Positions 1 through 6,391 are shown, counted from the stretch's first letter. The stretch is DNA of 7,103 bases from Actinomycetota bacterium (GCA_012719015.1 JAAYBE010000076.1:1-7103), one strand, 5' to 3'. The notes: generated by a model not told the origin, from the letters alone. Numbers and translations are program-made.

Positions 1-108
1 ACCAGCGACGAAGTGGCCGACGCGACCGTGTTCCTGCTCAGCGACCTCAGCCGCGCCATCACCGGCGAGGTCGTGCACGTGGATGCCGGCGCGCACGCGA
101 CGATCTGA
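1..108 (+). CDS. fabI: Enoyl-[acyl-carrier-protein] reductase, C-terminal end (partial)
   Basis: The first base begins an open frame of 35 codons ending in TGA at 106-108; the 5' part lies outside the window. The residues include FLLSDLSRAITGEVVHVDAG, which closely matches the C-terminal strand and helix of FabI-type enoyl-ACP reductases (short-chain dehydrogenase fold), where SDLS.xITGEVvHVD.G is typical. Members reduce enoyl-ACP with NADH or NADPH in the last step of each fatty acid elongation cycle, in the cytoplasm. The catalytic Tyr-x6-Lys and the nucleotide-binding glycine motif lie upstream and cannot be checked. Another SDR reductase, such as a 3-oxoacyl-ACP reductase, is possible, because many SDRs end in a similar TG..i.vDGG motif, but the SDLS...GEVVHVDAG wording favours FabI. 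Confidence 0.8.
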   Translation, partial: TSDEVADATVFLLSDLSRAITGEVVHVDAGAHATI

Positions 109-183
109 CTGAGGCGCCCCCGCAGGGACGCGTCCGTGTGCGTACCGAGACGCCATCCCGACCGCGTGGTGCGGATCGTGCGT

Positions 184-234
184 TAGACTGCAGGTTCACG
201 GACACTGCGAAGGAGCCGCCGCTCCGGCCGTCCG
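184..234 (+). promoter_or_regulatory. Weak promoter candidate and leader hairpin before the binding-protein gene
   Basis: The 151-bp gap after fabI contains the hexamer TAGACT (184-189), which fits TAnnnT for a sigma-70 -10 element. The longer string TTAGACT recurs exactly at the strong promoter at 4502-4508. No convincing -35 box lies 16-18 bp upstream (around 160-167 the sequence is GC-rich). A start near 196 would give a leader of about 64 nt that folds almost at once: GGAGC (212-216) pairs with GCTCC (221-225), enclosed by CGGAC (199-203) pairing with GTCCG (230-234). A GGACGCGTCC palindrome sits at 126-135. Nothing else is recognisable in the gap, and whether transcription continues from fabI is unknown. 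Confidence 0.3.
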
Positions 235-259
235 ACCTTGTCATGGATCTCGGAGGCCT

Positions 260-1948
260 ATGATCCGTCGCCCACCCAGAAGAGCCGCCGCGACACCGGT
301 CACGGACCTCGCGCTCCTCCTCATGCTCGGACTCGTCCTCGCGCTCGCCGCCTGCGGCGGCGCGACGGCCGACGGCGCGGTCACGGCGTCCCCTCCCGTC
401 GACCAGCCCAGACAGGGCGGCACCCTCACGCTCTCGTTCTCCTCCGAACCCACGAGCCTCGATCCCGCCGTGGCTGACGACGAGGCCGCCCGCCGGGTCG
501 CGCACGACATCTACCAGGGACTGGTGCAGTACGCGCCTGAGCCCGGGTCGGCGGGCACCGAGCTCGTCCCGTGTCTCGCCACCGAGGTGCCGAGCGTCGA
601 GAACGGTGGCCTCTCCGTGGACGGCAGGACCCTCACCTTCCATCTCCGTGAGGGGATCAGGTTCCAGCCGCCGCTCAGCCGTGAGCTGACGGCCGACGAC
701 GTCAAGTACAGCCTCGAGCGGATGATGCGGACGCGACGGGCGCCGGCGGCGCCTCTCTTCTCGGCCGTCGTCGGAGCCGACAGGTTCGCGGAGGGCAGAG
801 CCGACGAGATCAGCGGCTGCGAGGTCGTCGACGAGCGCACACTGCGGATCCGCCTCAGACGGCCCGACGTCTCGTTCCTCAACGCACTGGCCATGCCGTG
901 CTGCGCCGTGCAGCCGAGGGAATGGGTCGAGCGTTGGGGTGGGGAGGTGGGGCGCCACCCGCTCGGGACCGGGCCCTTCGTCCTTCAGAAGTGGACGCGC
1001 GGGCAGGAGATCGTGCTCACCCGCAACCCGGACTACTGGGAAGCCGGTATGCCCTATCTGGACGGCGTCAGTTACCGGGTCTCGCTCGACCCGACCGACG
1101 CCCTGCTCAGACTGGAGCGCGGCGAGGTCGACGTGCTCGGCGACGGCCTGCCGGCAGCCGAGATCGCACGCGTCACCGCGGACCCTCAGCTCGGCGGGCT
1201 CGTCCGCGCGCAGCCGGACCTCGCCGCCGTCTACCTGTACATGGACGTGCGGACAGGACCCTTCAGGGACGCGAAGGTGCGCCGGGCGCTCAGCTGGGCG
1301 ATCGACCGCGACAAGCTGGCGGGGCTCCAGGCGGGCGCGGCGGTCCCGCTGTGGCAGTTCTACCCCGTGGGGATGCCGGGCCACGAGGAGGGGGGATCCT
1401 GCTACGGCTACGACCCGAAGAGGGCGCGACGGCTGCTGGCCGAGGCCGGGTATCCGGACGGATTCCGGGCCGTGCTCTCGACCGACGACGCCGGCTCGGA
1501 CCGGCGCCTGTGGAGGTCGGTCCAGGCCGACCTCGCCGCGGTGGGCGTGCGGACGCGGCTGAGAGGACTCGGCGAAGCCCGCGACGTCGCCCCCCGGGCC
1601 AAGTCGGGGACGCCGGCAGCGGGCAGTCTCCGGTGGCGGATGGACTTCCCCGACCCGAGCGACTGCGTCGGTCCGCTGTTCAGCAAGGCGGGCGCGGTCA
1701 GGGACGGCACGAACCCCAGCTTCTGGTGGAGCCGCTGGCTCGAGCGGATGTACACGCGGGCGCAGGCGACGGCCGATCCCGCGGCGCGCCTCACCATGTA
1801 CGTCGAGATGCAGGACCGTCTCGCGAGGCAGGCGCCCTACGTGGCCTGCCTCCAGCCGGTCCACACCACGATGTGCTCCCGGAGCACCGGGGGCTTCTAT
1901 CTGCATCCGGTGTACCGGACGGACCCGGCACGCTACTGGAAGAAGTGA
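260..1948 (+). CDS. Lipoprotein substrate-binding protein, peptide/nickel ABC family (SBP_bac_5)
   Basis: 562 residues, a normal length for family 5 solute-binding proteins, which capture oligopeptides, nickel chelates or similar ligands outside the membrane. The N-terminus has basic residues (RRPPRR), a hydrophobic stretch at 17-31 and the lipobox LAAC with Cys32, so export and lipid anchoring are expected. Family signatures follow: GGTLTLSF..EPTSLDP (53-69), LTADDVKYSLER (143-154), HPLGTGPFVLQKW (233-245), RNPDYWE (255-261), RRALSWAIDRDKL (341-353) and MDFPDPSD (461-468). The ATG is preceded by GGAGG at 252-256 with only 3 nt between, which is tight, but no other in-frame start is nearby. 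The mature part holds eight cysteines besides Cys32 (105, 187, 214, 215, 381, 469, 530, 539), unusual for the family. No permease or ATPase gene is adjacent; the gene is joined through a mini-ORF to a membrane phosphatase gene. The ligand cannot be read from sequence. Confidence 0.92.
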   Translation: MIRRPPRRAAATPVTDLALLLMLGLVLALAACGGATADGAVTASPPVDQPRQGGTLTLSFSSEPTSLDPAVADDEAARRVAHDIYQGLVQYAPEPGSAGTELVPCLATEVPSVENGGLSVDGRTLTFHLREGIRFQPPLSRELTADDVKYSLERMMRTRRAPAAPLFSAVVGADRFAEGRADEISGCEVVDERTLRIRLRRPDVSFLNALAMPCCAVQPREWVERWGGEVGRHPLGTGPFVLQKWTRGQEIVLTRNPDYWEAGMPYLDGVSYRVSLDPTDALLRLERGEVDVLGDGLPAAEIARVTADPQLGGLVRAQPDLAAVYLYMDVRTGPFRDAKVRRALSWAIDRDKLAGLQAGAAVPLWQFYPVGMPGHEEGGSCYGYDPKRARRLLAEAGYPDGFRAVLSTDDAGSDRRLWRSVQADLAAVGVRTRLRGLGEARDVAPRAKSGTPAAGSLRWRMDFPDPSDCVGPLFSKAGAVRDGTNPSFWWSRWLERMYTRAQATADPAARLTMYVEMQDRLARQAPYVACLQPVHTTMCSRSTGGFYLHPVYRTDPARYWKK

Positions 1949-1989
1949 TGGCGGCGAAAGACGGAAGACGACCGGGACACGACGCATGA
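1948..1989 (+). CDS. 13-codon linking ORF between the binding-protein and phosphatase genes
   Basis: ATG at 1948-1950 shares its A with the TGA of the preceding gene (TGATG, 1946-1950). The frame encodes MAAKDGRRPGHDA and stops at TGA 1987-1989, which overlaps the ATG of the next gene (ATGA, 1986-1989). A purine-rich GGAAGAAG lies at 1938-1945, 2 nt before the ATG, and could aid re-initiation. The phosphatase gene has no Shine-Dalgarno sequence of its own at normal spacing (nearest GGAAG at 1963-1967, 18 nt away). The likely role is therefore to carry terminating ribosomes across the 37-nt gap rather than to make a functional peptide. The peptide resembles nothing I recognise. The double overlap could be chance, since TGATG and ATGA are short. 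Confidence 0.4.
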   Translation: MAAKDGRRPGHDA

Positions 1990-3698
1990 CGGGCCCGCGA
2001 CCGACAGACACGTTCGGCCCCGTCAAGTCGCGCATGCTCGCGGTGGCTGCGTACCTGCGGGCGCGCCCTGTCCAGCTCTTCGTCGCCGGAGCGCTGGTGA
2101 GCGTGGGCGTGCTGCTCCCCTTCCACCACTACCCGTGGCAGGACAGGCTCGTCGGCCTGCCCGGCTCCCTGGTCTCGCTCATCGTCGTCGCCGGGGCCGT
2201 GGCGGGAGGTCCCCGGGTCGGCGTCGCGCTGGCTTTCACCTCGGGGGCGGCCTACAACCTCCTCGCGCTCTCCGAGCGCTGGTTCATGCAGGGCGCCACG
2301 TCGGCGGCGGTGGTGGTCCTGTGGCTGGTCGCCGGCTTCGGCGTCGGCCTGCTCGGCGACCGCTACCGGAGTCAGGTGGAGCGGGCGCTCGACCAGGCGC
2401 ACCGCTCGCGCGACGCGCTCGACCGGGTCGTGGGGGCGACGCCCCTGTTCCACGCCCGGGGCAGCCCCGCCTCGGTCGCGCGGGCCATCTGCGACGTCGC
2501 CCGCGAGACGTTCGATTGCGACCTCGTCGCGCTCTTCGCCATCGAGGGCGAGCGGCTGCGGCTGCTGGCCCGCTCCCCGTATCTGGCGGGGTCCCCCGAG
2601 CTCCGTGTCATGGAGCCGTCGCCTGAGCTGCAGGAGGAACTGGCGGAGAGCCTCCTTCCGCAGTTCGTGGCCGACATCCGGGAGCCGTTCGGACTGCGGG
2701 TGCCGCGTGCGATCACGGCCGATCCGGAACAGGTGTCGGCCGTACGGGCGCCGGTCCTGCTCGAGGAGCAGCCGGTGGCCCTGCTCGCCATGAGCTGGGC
2801 GCGGCGCATGCCCGAGCCGGGCCGCGGGGAGCTGGGCGTCGTGCAGCGGTTCGCCGAACACGCCGCGGTCGCCCTCGCACAGGCCCAGCGTGCCCAGGCG
2901 CAGCGGGAGGTCGCCACACTCTACCGCCGCTTCCAGGCCAGCCTCTCACCCGCGGTCAACGTCACCGCCGACCAGATCAAGGTGGCGACCTGTTATCGCC
3001 CCGGCGAGCGCCGCATGCTCCTCGGAGGCGACTTCATCGACGCGGTCAAACGCCCCAACGGCGCCGTCGCCGCCGTGATCGGCGACGTGACCGGCCACGG
3101 CCCGGACGCGGCGGCGCTCGGCGCCAGCCTCCGGGCCGCGTGGCGCGCTCTCGCCCTCCGCGGCGCCTCGTTGCAGGCGAACATGAGGACGCTGAACAGC
3201 CTGACTCTCGACGAGAGTGAGCGCGCCGAGGAGGGCGCGCTCGGGGTCGGGTTGCTCGCCACCGTGTGTGTGGTCGAGATCGACCCGACGGGCCGGCGCG
3301 CCCGCTTCGTCAACGCCGGTCACCCCATGCCGCTCCTGCTCTCGGACGGTGTCGTCCAGCTCGAGCACACCCCTGGGCTCATGCTCGGGGTCGAGGACCG
3401 CGGCGACTGGGCGCCGCACGAGGTCACTCTGCCGGACGATTGGGGCCTTCTCTTCTACAGCGACGGTATCGTCGACGCGCGCCTGAGCCCACGGTCGTCC
3501 GAACGCCTCGGACTCACGGGCCTGCGGCCGCTGGTCTACGACCTCTGGCGCCGTCGCGCCACCGACCCCAGAGACCTCGAGGGGCTCGTGGACGCGGTGC
3601 AGAAGGGTCAGGCGGACGTCCTCGAAGACGACGTGACGCTGCTGCTCTTCACCGGCGGTGACCGAACGACCGGCCCGGCACAGACCCACGTGATCTGA
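1986..3698 (+). CDS. Membrane-anchored GAF/SpoIIE-type PP2C serine/threonine phosphatase
   Basis: 570 residues. The N-terminus has about four hydrophobic segments (roughly 30-46, 56-74, 76-95, 104-124), arranged like the KdpD DUF4118 membrane module. Residues 150-300 look like a GAF sensor region (SVARAICDVARETFDCDLVAL; late APVLLEEQPVALLAMSW), then a helical linker (about 296-318) leads to the SpoIIE/RsbU-type PP2C domain. All metal-binding blocks are present: FQASLSP at 316-322, GGDFID (347-352, Asp349), GDVTGHG (366-372, Asp367), NAGHPMP (443-449), YSDG (491-494, Asp493) and EDDVT (547-551, Asp549). Catalysis by Mn/Mg-dependent phosphoserine or phosphothreonine removal is therefore likely. 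Relatives act on anti-sigma antagonists in stress or sporulation partner switching, but no antagonist or anti-sigma kinase gene is in the window. Start choice: ATG at 1986 fits the ATGA overlap; Met17 is an alternative. The 3' end overlaps the convergent tetR gene by 50 bp. Confidence 0.93.
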   Translation: MTGPRPTDTFGPVKSRMLAVAAYLRARPVQLFVAGALVSVGVLLPFHHYPWQDRLVGLPGSLVSLIVVAGAVAGGPRVGVALAFTSGAAYNLLALSERWFMQGATSAAVVVLWLVAGFGVGLLGDRYRSQVERALDQAHRSRDALDRVVGATPLFHARGSPASVARAICDVARETFDCDLVALFAIEGERLRLLARSPYLAGSPELRVMEPSPELQEELAESLLPQFVADIREPFGLRVPRAITADPEQVSAVRAPVLLEEQPVALLAMSWARRMPEPGRGELGVVQRFAEHAAVALAQAQRAQAQREVATLYRRFQASLSPAVNVTADQIKVATCYRPGERRMLLGGDFIDAVKRPNGAVAAVIGDVTGHGPDAAALGASLRAAWRALALRGASLQANMRTLNSLTLDESERAEEGALGVGLLATVCVVEIDPTGRRARFVNAGHPMPLLLSDGVVQLEHTPGLMLGVEDRGDWAPHEVTLPDDWGLLFYSDGIVDARLSPRSSERLGLTGLRPLVYDLWRRRATDPRDLEGLVDAVQKGQADVLEDDVTLLLFTGGDRTTGPAQTHVI

Positions 3699-4359
3699 CG
3701 CGCCGCGAGCGACCGGGCTCGCGCCCGCCGGCGGCCGACTCCCGGTGGGCCGGGTCCTCCTCCCCGCCCGCCGGGCCGACAGACCCGCGTTTGAGCAGCT
3801 CCGGCAGCGAGCGCTGCAACATGTGTTCGAGGATCGCGTAGGCCCGCCGCGCATCGAAGGTCGCGTCGATGGCCTCCTGGATGGCCAGCCCGTCGACGAC
3901 GGCGGTCATGAGCTCGGCCACACCCTCCAGCACGTCCTTCTCGGCCCGGGAGACGGGGTGCTCACCGCGCAGCCAGTCGCGCTTGAGACGCCGGTAGTGG
4001 TCGTAGGCGTGCGCCATGCGGCCGCGCAGACCCGGATTGCGCAGGGCGTAGGGGAGGATGTCGAAGAAGACCCGGTATGAACGCGAGGAGCTGATCCTGC
4101 GCAGCCCGCTCACGAAGCGAGGCAGCCGGGCCTCACCCGTGGCGGTGGCCATCGCACGGGCGGCCTCGTCCTGGTCGTCGCGGAAGACCGAGTCGATCAT
4201 CGCCCTGACGAGCCCCTCCTTGCCGCCGAAGTAGTACTGCACCATCGCCGAGTTCTCACCCGACTCCTGGGCGATGGCGCGCAGCGTCAGGCCGGAGAAG
4301 CCGCGCTCGACGAGCACACGTTGGGCGGCGGCGAGGATGTTGAGGGCGGGAGCCGTCAT
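3649..4359 (-). CDS. TetR/AcrR-family transcriptional regulator
   Basis: From the chosen ATG (4357-4359) the protein has 236 residues. The N-terminal helix-turn-helix is clear: ILAAAQRVLVERGFSGLTLR, then AIAQESGENSAMVQYYFGGK and EGL (residues 8-50), with the family's YYF..KE.L hallmark (Y42, Y43, F44, K47, E48). The rest is a helical ligand-binding and dimer domain, including RVFFDILPYALRNP at 96-109; the ligand is not evident. A GTG start at 4461 would add 34 residues rich in Pro, Ala and Gly. I prefer the shorter form because those codons end in G or C only about 74% of the time against about 92% in the first 50 codons of the body, and neither start has a good Shine-Dalgarno. The last ~45 residues are Arg/Gly/Ser-rich with no helix pattern and run into the convergent phosphatase gene. 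The divergent palindrome-covered promoter upstream suggests control of itself and the mmsA unit. Confidence 0.88.
   Translation of the reverse strand: MTAPALNILAAAQRVLVERGFSGLTLRAIAQESGENSAMVQYYFGGKEGLVRAMIDSVFRDDQDEAARAMATATGEARLPRFVSGLRRISSSRSYRVFFDILPYALRNPGLRGRMAHAYDHYRRLKRDWLRGEHPVSRAEKDVLEGVAELMTAVVDGLAIQEAIDATFDARRAYAILEHMLQRSLPELLKRGSVGPAGGEEDPAHRESAAGGREPGRSRRVRSRGSVPGRSFGHRR
3704..3723. terminator. GC-rich hairpin just after the phosphatase stop
   Basis: CGCGAGC (3704-3710) and GCTCGCG (3717-3723) form a perfect 7-bp stem with a 6-nt loop, 5 nt after the phosphatase stop codon at 3696-3698. No T-run follows on either strand. It lies inside the C-terminal tail codons of the convergent tetR gene, so as a terminator it would have to act on the rightward transcript while tetR is read through it in the other direction. 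It may instead be a chance GC-rich stem. Confidence 0.35.
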
Positions 4360-4479
4360 GTGCCGACGGGGATCGCTCTCCGGCCCGGTCGGCGGCCCCG
4401 CCGGAGCGGCAGCGGGAGCGTGGCGTTCACCCTTCTCAGACCCGGTGTCGTGCGGTGTCACGTGACGGCGTCTCGCAGT

Positions 4480-4508
4480 TTGAGATTAATCATCTGATTG
4501 ATTAGACT
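4480..4508 (+). promoter_or_regulatory. Sigma-70-type promoter for the mmsA transcript
   Basis: TTGAGA (4480-4485, five of six to TTGACA) is followed after exactly 17 bp by TAGACT (4503-4508, TAnnnT form). This is the best -35/-10 pair in the window, set in an unusually AT-rich island of a very GC-rich sequence. Initiation would fall near 4515. It points right, toward the dehydrogenase gene 330 bp away. For the leftward tetR transcript, TAATCT (complement of 4483-4488) is a possible -10, but no good -35 was found for it. Confidence 0.65.
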
Positions 4509-4509
4509 C
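4482..4509. promoter_or_regulatory. Palindromic operator, probably for the adjacent TetR regulator
   Basis: The 28-bp site reads GAG-nn-TAATCA-n6-TGATTA-nn-CTC; the TAATCA (4487-4492) and TGATTA (4499-4504) arms and the GAG/CTC ends are exact inverted repeats, so 18 of 28 positions are symmetric. It spans the -10 box and the spacer of the rightward promoter and part of its -35, a position where a bound dimer would block RNA polymerase. TetR-family repressors usually bind palindromes of this size beside their own gene. A further half-site, CTAATCAA at 4522-4529, is an exact inverted repeat of TTGATTAG at 4498-4505 and lies 36 bp from the first TAATCA arm. That TetR is the binder is inference from location. 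Confidence 0.7.
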
Positions 4510-4514
4510 CCTCG

Positions 4515-4837
4515 CGCCGGGCTAATCAACCCGAGGGTCCGGGACCTCCGCATCGAGGCCCGCCGGTCCCGGCCCGGAACGAGACGTTCCACGCGCAGCC
4601 CGCGTCCCGCAGCTGCGCGACGAAGGCAGGTGGGAGCGACGCCCACGGCGGAGCCCCGCGCGGAAGCGGCAGGAGGTGACACGGAGTCTGGTCGCCGGCG
4701 ACGGTGCTGGCCACACGGACAGGTCATGAGACACGCAGATCCAAGCACTACGATGTGCCTGCTGGGCGGGCGCCGCGGAGAGGACGACCCGCCCGATCAC
4801 GACCCGACAGGAGGATCCCTCCAGAAGGAGTGCAACC
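4515..4837 (+). other. Long GC-rich leader upstream of mmsA with serial hairpins; no gene supported
   Basis: About 323 nt between the predicted start and the dehydrogenase ATG. Perfect stems in order: CCGGGACC/GGTCCCGG (4539-4546, 4565-4572), GGAAC/GTTCC (4576-4580, 4586-4590), CGCGCAGC/GCTGCGCG (4592-4599, 4612-4619), GTGGG/CCCAC (4630-4634, 4642-4646), the palindrome GTCGCCGGCGAC (4691-4702), GGGCGGG/CCCGCCC (4764-4770, 4788-4794) and GGAGG/CCTCC (4810-4814, 4818-4822). I recognise no known riboswitch core. A full Shine-Dalgarno AGGAGGTGA at 4671-4679 has no ATG, GTG or TTG at the right distance. TACGAT (4749-4754) could be a second -10 giving a shorter leader, without a clear -35. Open frames here are short and Arg/Pro/Gly-rich and do not look like protein. 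Confidence 0.4.
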
Positions 4838-6340
4838 ATGAGTGAAGCAGCCAGGAGCGCCTTCAACCCCCTGAAACCGCACAAAGAGCACTACGGCGTG
4901 CTGAAGAACTACATCGACGGCGAGTGGGTCGAGTCCACGACAGACCGCCTGCTCGACATCACCAACCCCGCCACGGACGCGGTCATCGGCCAGGTGCCGT
5001 TGTCCACCAGGTCGGAGATGGACGCGGCCGTCGAGTCCGCCCAGGAGGCCTGGTGGGACTGGCGCTCCACCCCGCCGATCGTGCGCTCGCGCTACATGTT
5101 CAAGATCAAGGAGCTCCTCGAGAAGCACTTCGAGGACATCTCCCGTGTGGCCACCCAGGAGCACGGCAAGACCATCGACGAGGCGCGCGGCGAGACCCGC
5201 CGGGCGATCGAGAACATCGAGACCGCCGCGGGCATCCCCTCCCTCATGATGGGCTACAACCTCGAGGACGGCGCCGCCAAGAACATCGACGAGTCGGTGA
5301 TCCGCCAGCCGATGGGCGTGTTCGGCCACGTGGCGCCGTTCAACTTCCCCGGCATGGTGCCCTACTGGTTCTGGCCCTACGCCCTGGCCACCGGCAACAC
5401 CTTCGTCCTCAAGCCGAGCGAGCAGACGCCGATCACGTTGCAGCGGACCTTCGAGGTACTCGAGGACGCCGACCTGCCGCCGGGCGTCTTCAACCTCGTG
5501 AACGGCGACAAGGAAGCCGTGGACGCGATGATCGACCATCCGGACGTCCAGGGAGTGACGTTCGTCGGCTCCACCCCCGTCGGCCGCATCATCTACGAGC
5601 GCTGCGGCGCCACCGGCAAGCGTTGCATCGCCCAGGCCGGCGCCAAGAACTTCCTCACCGTGATGCCGGACGCCGAGATCGACCGCGCCATGCCCAACAT
5701 GATGGCGTCTTTCTTCGGCAACGCCGGCCAGCGCTGCCTCGCCGGCGCCAACCTCGTGGCCGTCGGTGACGTGCACGACGAGCTGCGCGAGAAGTTCCTC
5801 GCCGCCGCCGCGAAGCTCAAGGTCGGCCCGGGCCTCGACGAGAGCGTCCAGATGGGCCCGGTCATCAGCCGCAAGAGCCTCGAGCGCATCCACGGCTACA
5901 TCGAGATGGCGGTCAAGCAGGGCGCCAAGCTCATCCTCGACGGTCGCGACGTCAAGGTCCCGGGCTACGAGGACGGCTACTGGATCGGGCCGACCATCCT
6001 CGACGAGTGCACCCCGGAGATGACCCACTGCCAGGAGGAGATCTTCGGGCCGGTGGCGTCCATCATCCGCGTGAACGACCTCGAGGAGGCCATCAGGATC
6101 ACCAACGCCTCCCCGTTCGCCAACTCGGCCAGCCTCTACACACAGAGCGGCCGCGCGGCGCGGACGTTCACCTACAAGGTCACGTCGGGCAACATCGGCA
6201 TCAACCTGGGCATCCCCGCGCCGATGGCCTACTTCCCGTTCGCGGGCGCCAAGGACTCGTTCTTCGGCACGCTGCACGGGCAGGGCACGGACGCCGTGCA
6301 GTTCTTCACCGACAGCAAGGTCGTCATCACGCGCTGGTAA
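4838..6340 (+). CDS. mmsA: CoA-acylating methylmalonate-semialdehyde dehydrogenase
   Basis: 500 residues, the usual length of the MmsA/IolA branch of the aldehyde dehydrogenases. These cytoplasmic enzymes convert methylmalonate or malonate semialdehyde with CoA and NAD to propionyl-CoA or acetyl-CoA plus CO2, in valine, thymine and myo-inositol breakdown. Visible features: HGKTIDEARGE (109-119), APFNFPGMVP (166-175, Asn169), LKPSEQTP (191-198, Lys192), TFVGST (241-246), GAKNFLTVMPDAE (268-280), NAGQRC with catalytic Cys300, EEIFGPV (400-406) and the family's C-terminal FFGTLHGQGTDAVQFF.. TRW end. The general-base Glu of ordinary aldehyde dehydrogenases (LELGGK) is absent: the segment reads AQAGAKN, as expected for the CoA-acylating branch. 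Arg117 and Arg299 match arginines conserved in it. AGAAGGAG (4823-4830) stands 7 nt before the ATG. Which semialdehyde is used cannot be told; no other valine or inositol gene is in view. The next gene is 51 bp downstream. Confidence 0.93.
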   Translation: MSEAARSAFNPLKPHKEHYGVLKNYIDGEWVESTTDRLLDITNPATDAVIGQVPLSTRSEMDAAVESAQEAWWDWRSTPPIVRSRYMFKIKELLEKHFEDISRVATQEHGKTIDEARGETRRAIENIETAAGIPSLMMGYNLEDGAAKNIDESVIRQPMGVFGHVAPFNFPGMVPYWFWPYALATGNTFVLKPSEQTPITLQRTFEVLEDADLPPGVFNLVNGDKEAVDAMIDHPDVQGVTFVGSTPVGRIIYERCGATGKRCIAQAGAKNFLTVMPDAEIDRAMPNMMASFFGNAGQRCLAGANLVAVGDVHDELREKFLAAAAKLKVGPGLDESVQMGPVISRKSLERIHGYIEMAVKQGAKLILDGRDVKVPGYEDGYWIGPTILDECTPEMTHCQEEIFGPVASIIRVNDLEEAIRITNASPFANSASLYTQSGRAARTFTYKVTSGNIGINLGIPAPMAYFPFAGAKDSFFGTLHGQGTDAVQFFTDSKVVITRW

Positions 6341-6391
6341 GGGGGCGCCGGGAGCGGGTATCCCTCTCCCGAACTGAGCAAAGGAGAAGCA

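Noticed and set aside
898..1989. A long + strand frame inside the binding-protein gene, in the frame of the mini-ORF
   Set aside because: Composition is Arg/Gly/Ala-rich without family motifs. Only the last 42 bases, starting at the ATG at 1948, are kept as a possible linking ORF.
59..2035. A 658-codon open frame on the - strand opposite the binding-protein gene
   Set aside because: It is an Arg/Pro/Gly-rich antisense shadow created by the strong third-position GC bias; the + strand frame has clear family motifs throughout.
4360..4461. A 34-residue N-terminal extension of the TetR protein from GTG at 4461
   Set aside because: Third-position GC is lower than in the body of the gene, the residues are low-complexity, and no ribosome-binding site precedes it. 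It remains possible.
4515..4837. Cobalamin, T-box, c-di-AMP or glycine riboswitch in the mmsA leader
   Set aside because: I searched both strands by eye for their conserved core strings and found none in the right order.
4704..4841. A 45-codon frame from GTG at 4704 whose TGA overlaps the mmsA ATG (ATGA)
   Set aside because: The overlap resembles translational coupling, but the only strong Shine-Dalgarno is 27 nt upstream, the peptide is Arg/Pro-rich, and mmsA has an excellent site of its own.
4498..4845. A 115-codon + strand frame across the mmsA leader, including a 39-codon version from ATG at 4726
   Set aside because: It has Arg-rich composition and no convincing ribosome-binding site, overlaps the mmsA start by 8 bp out of frame, and starts inside the operator.
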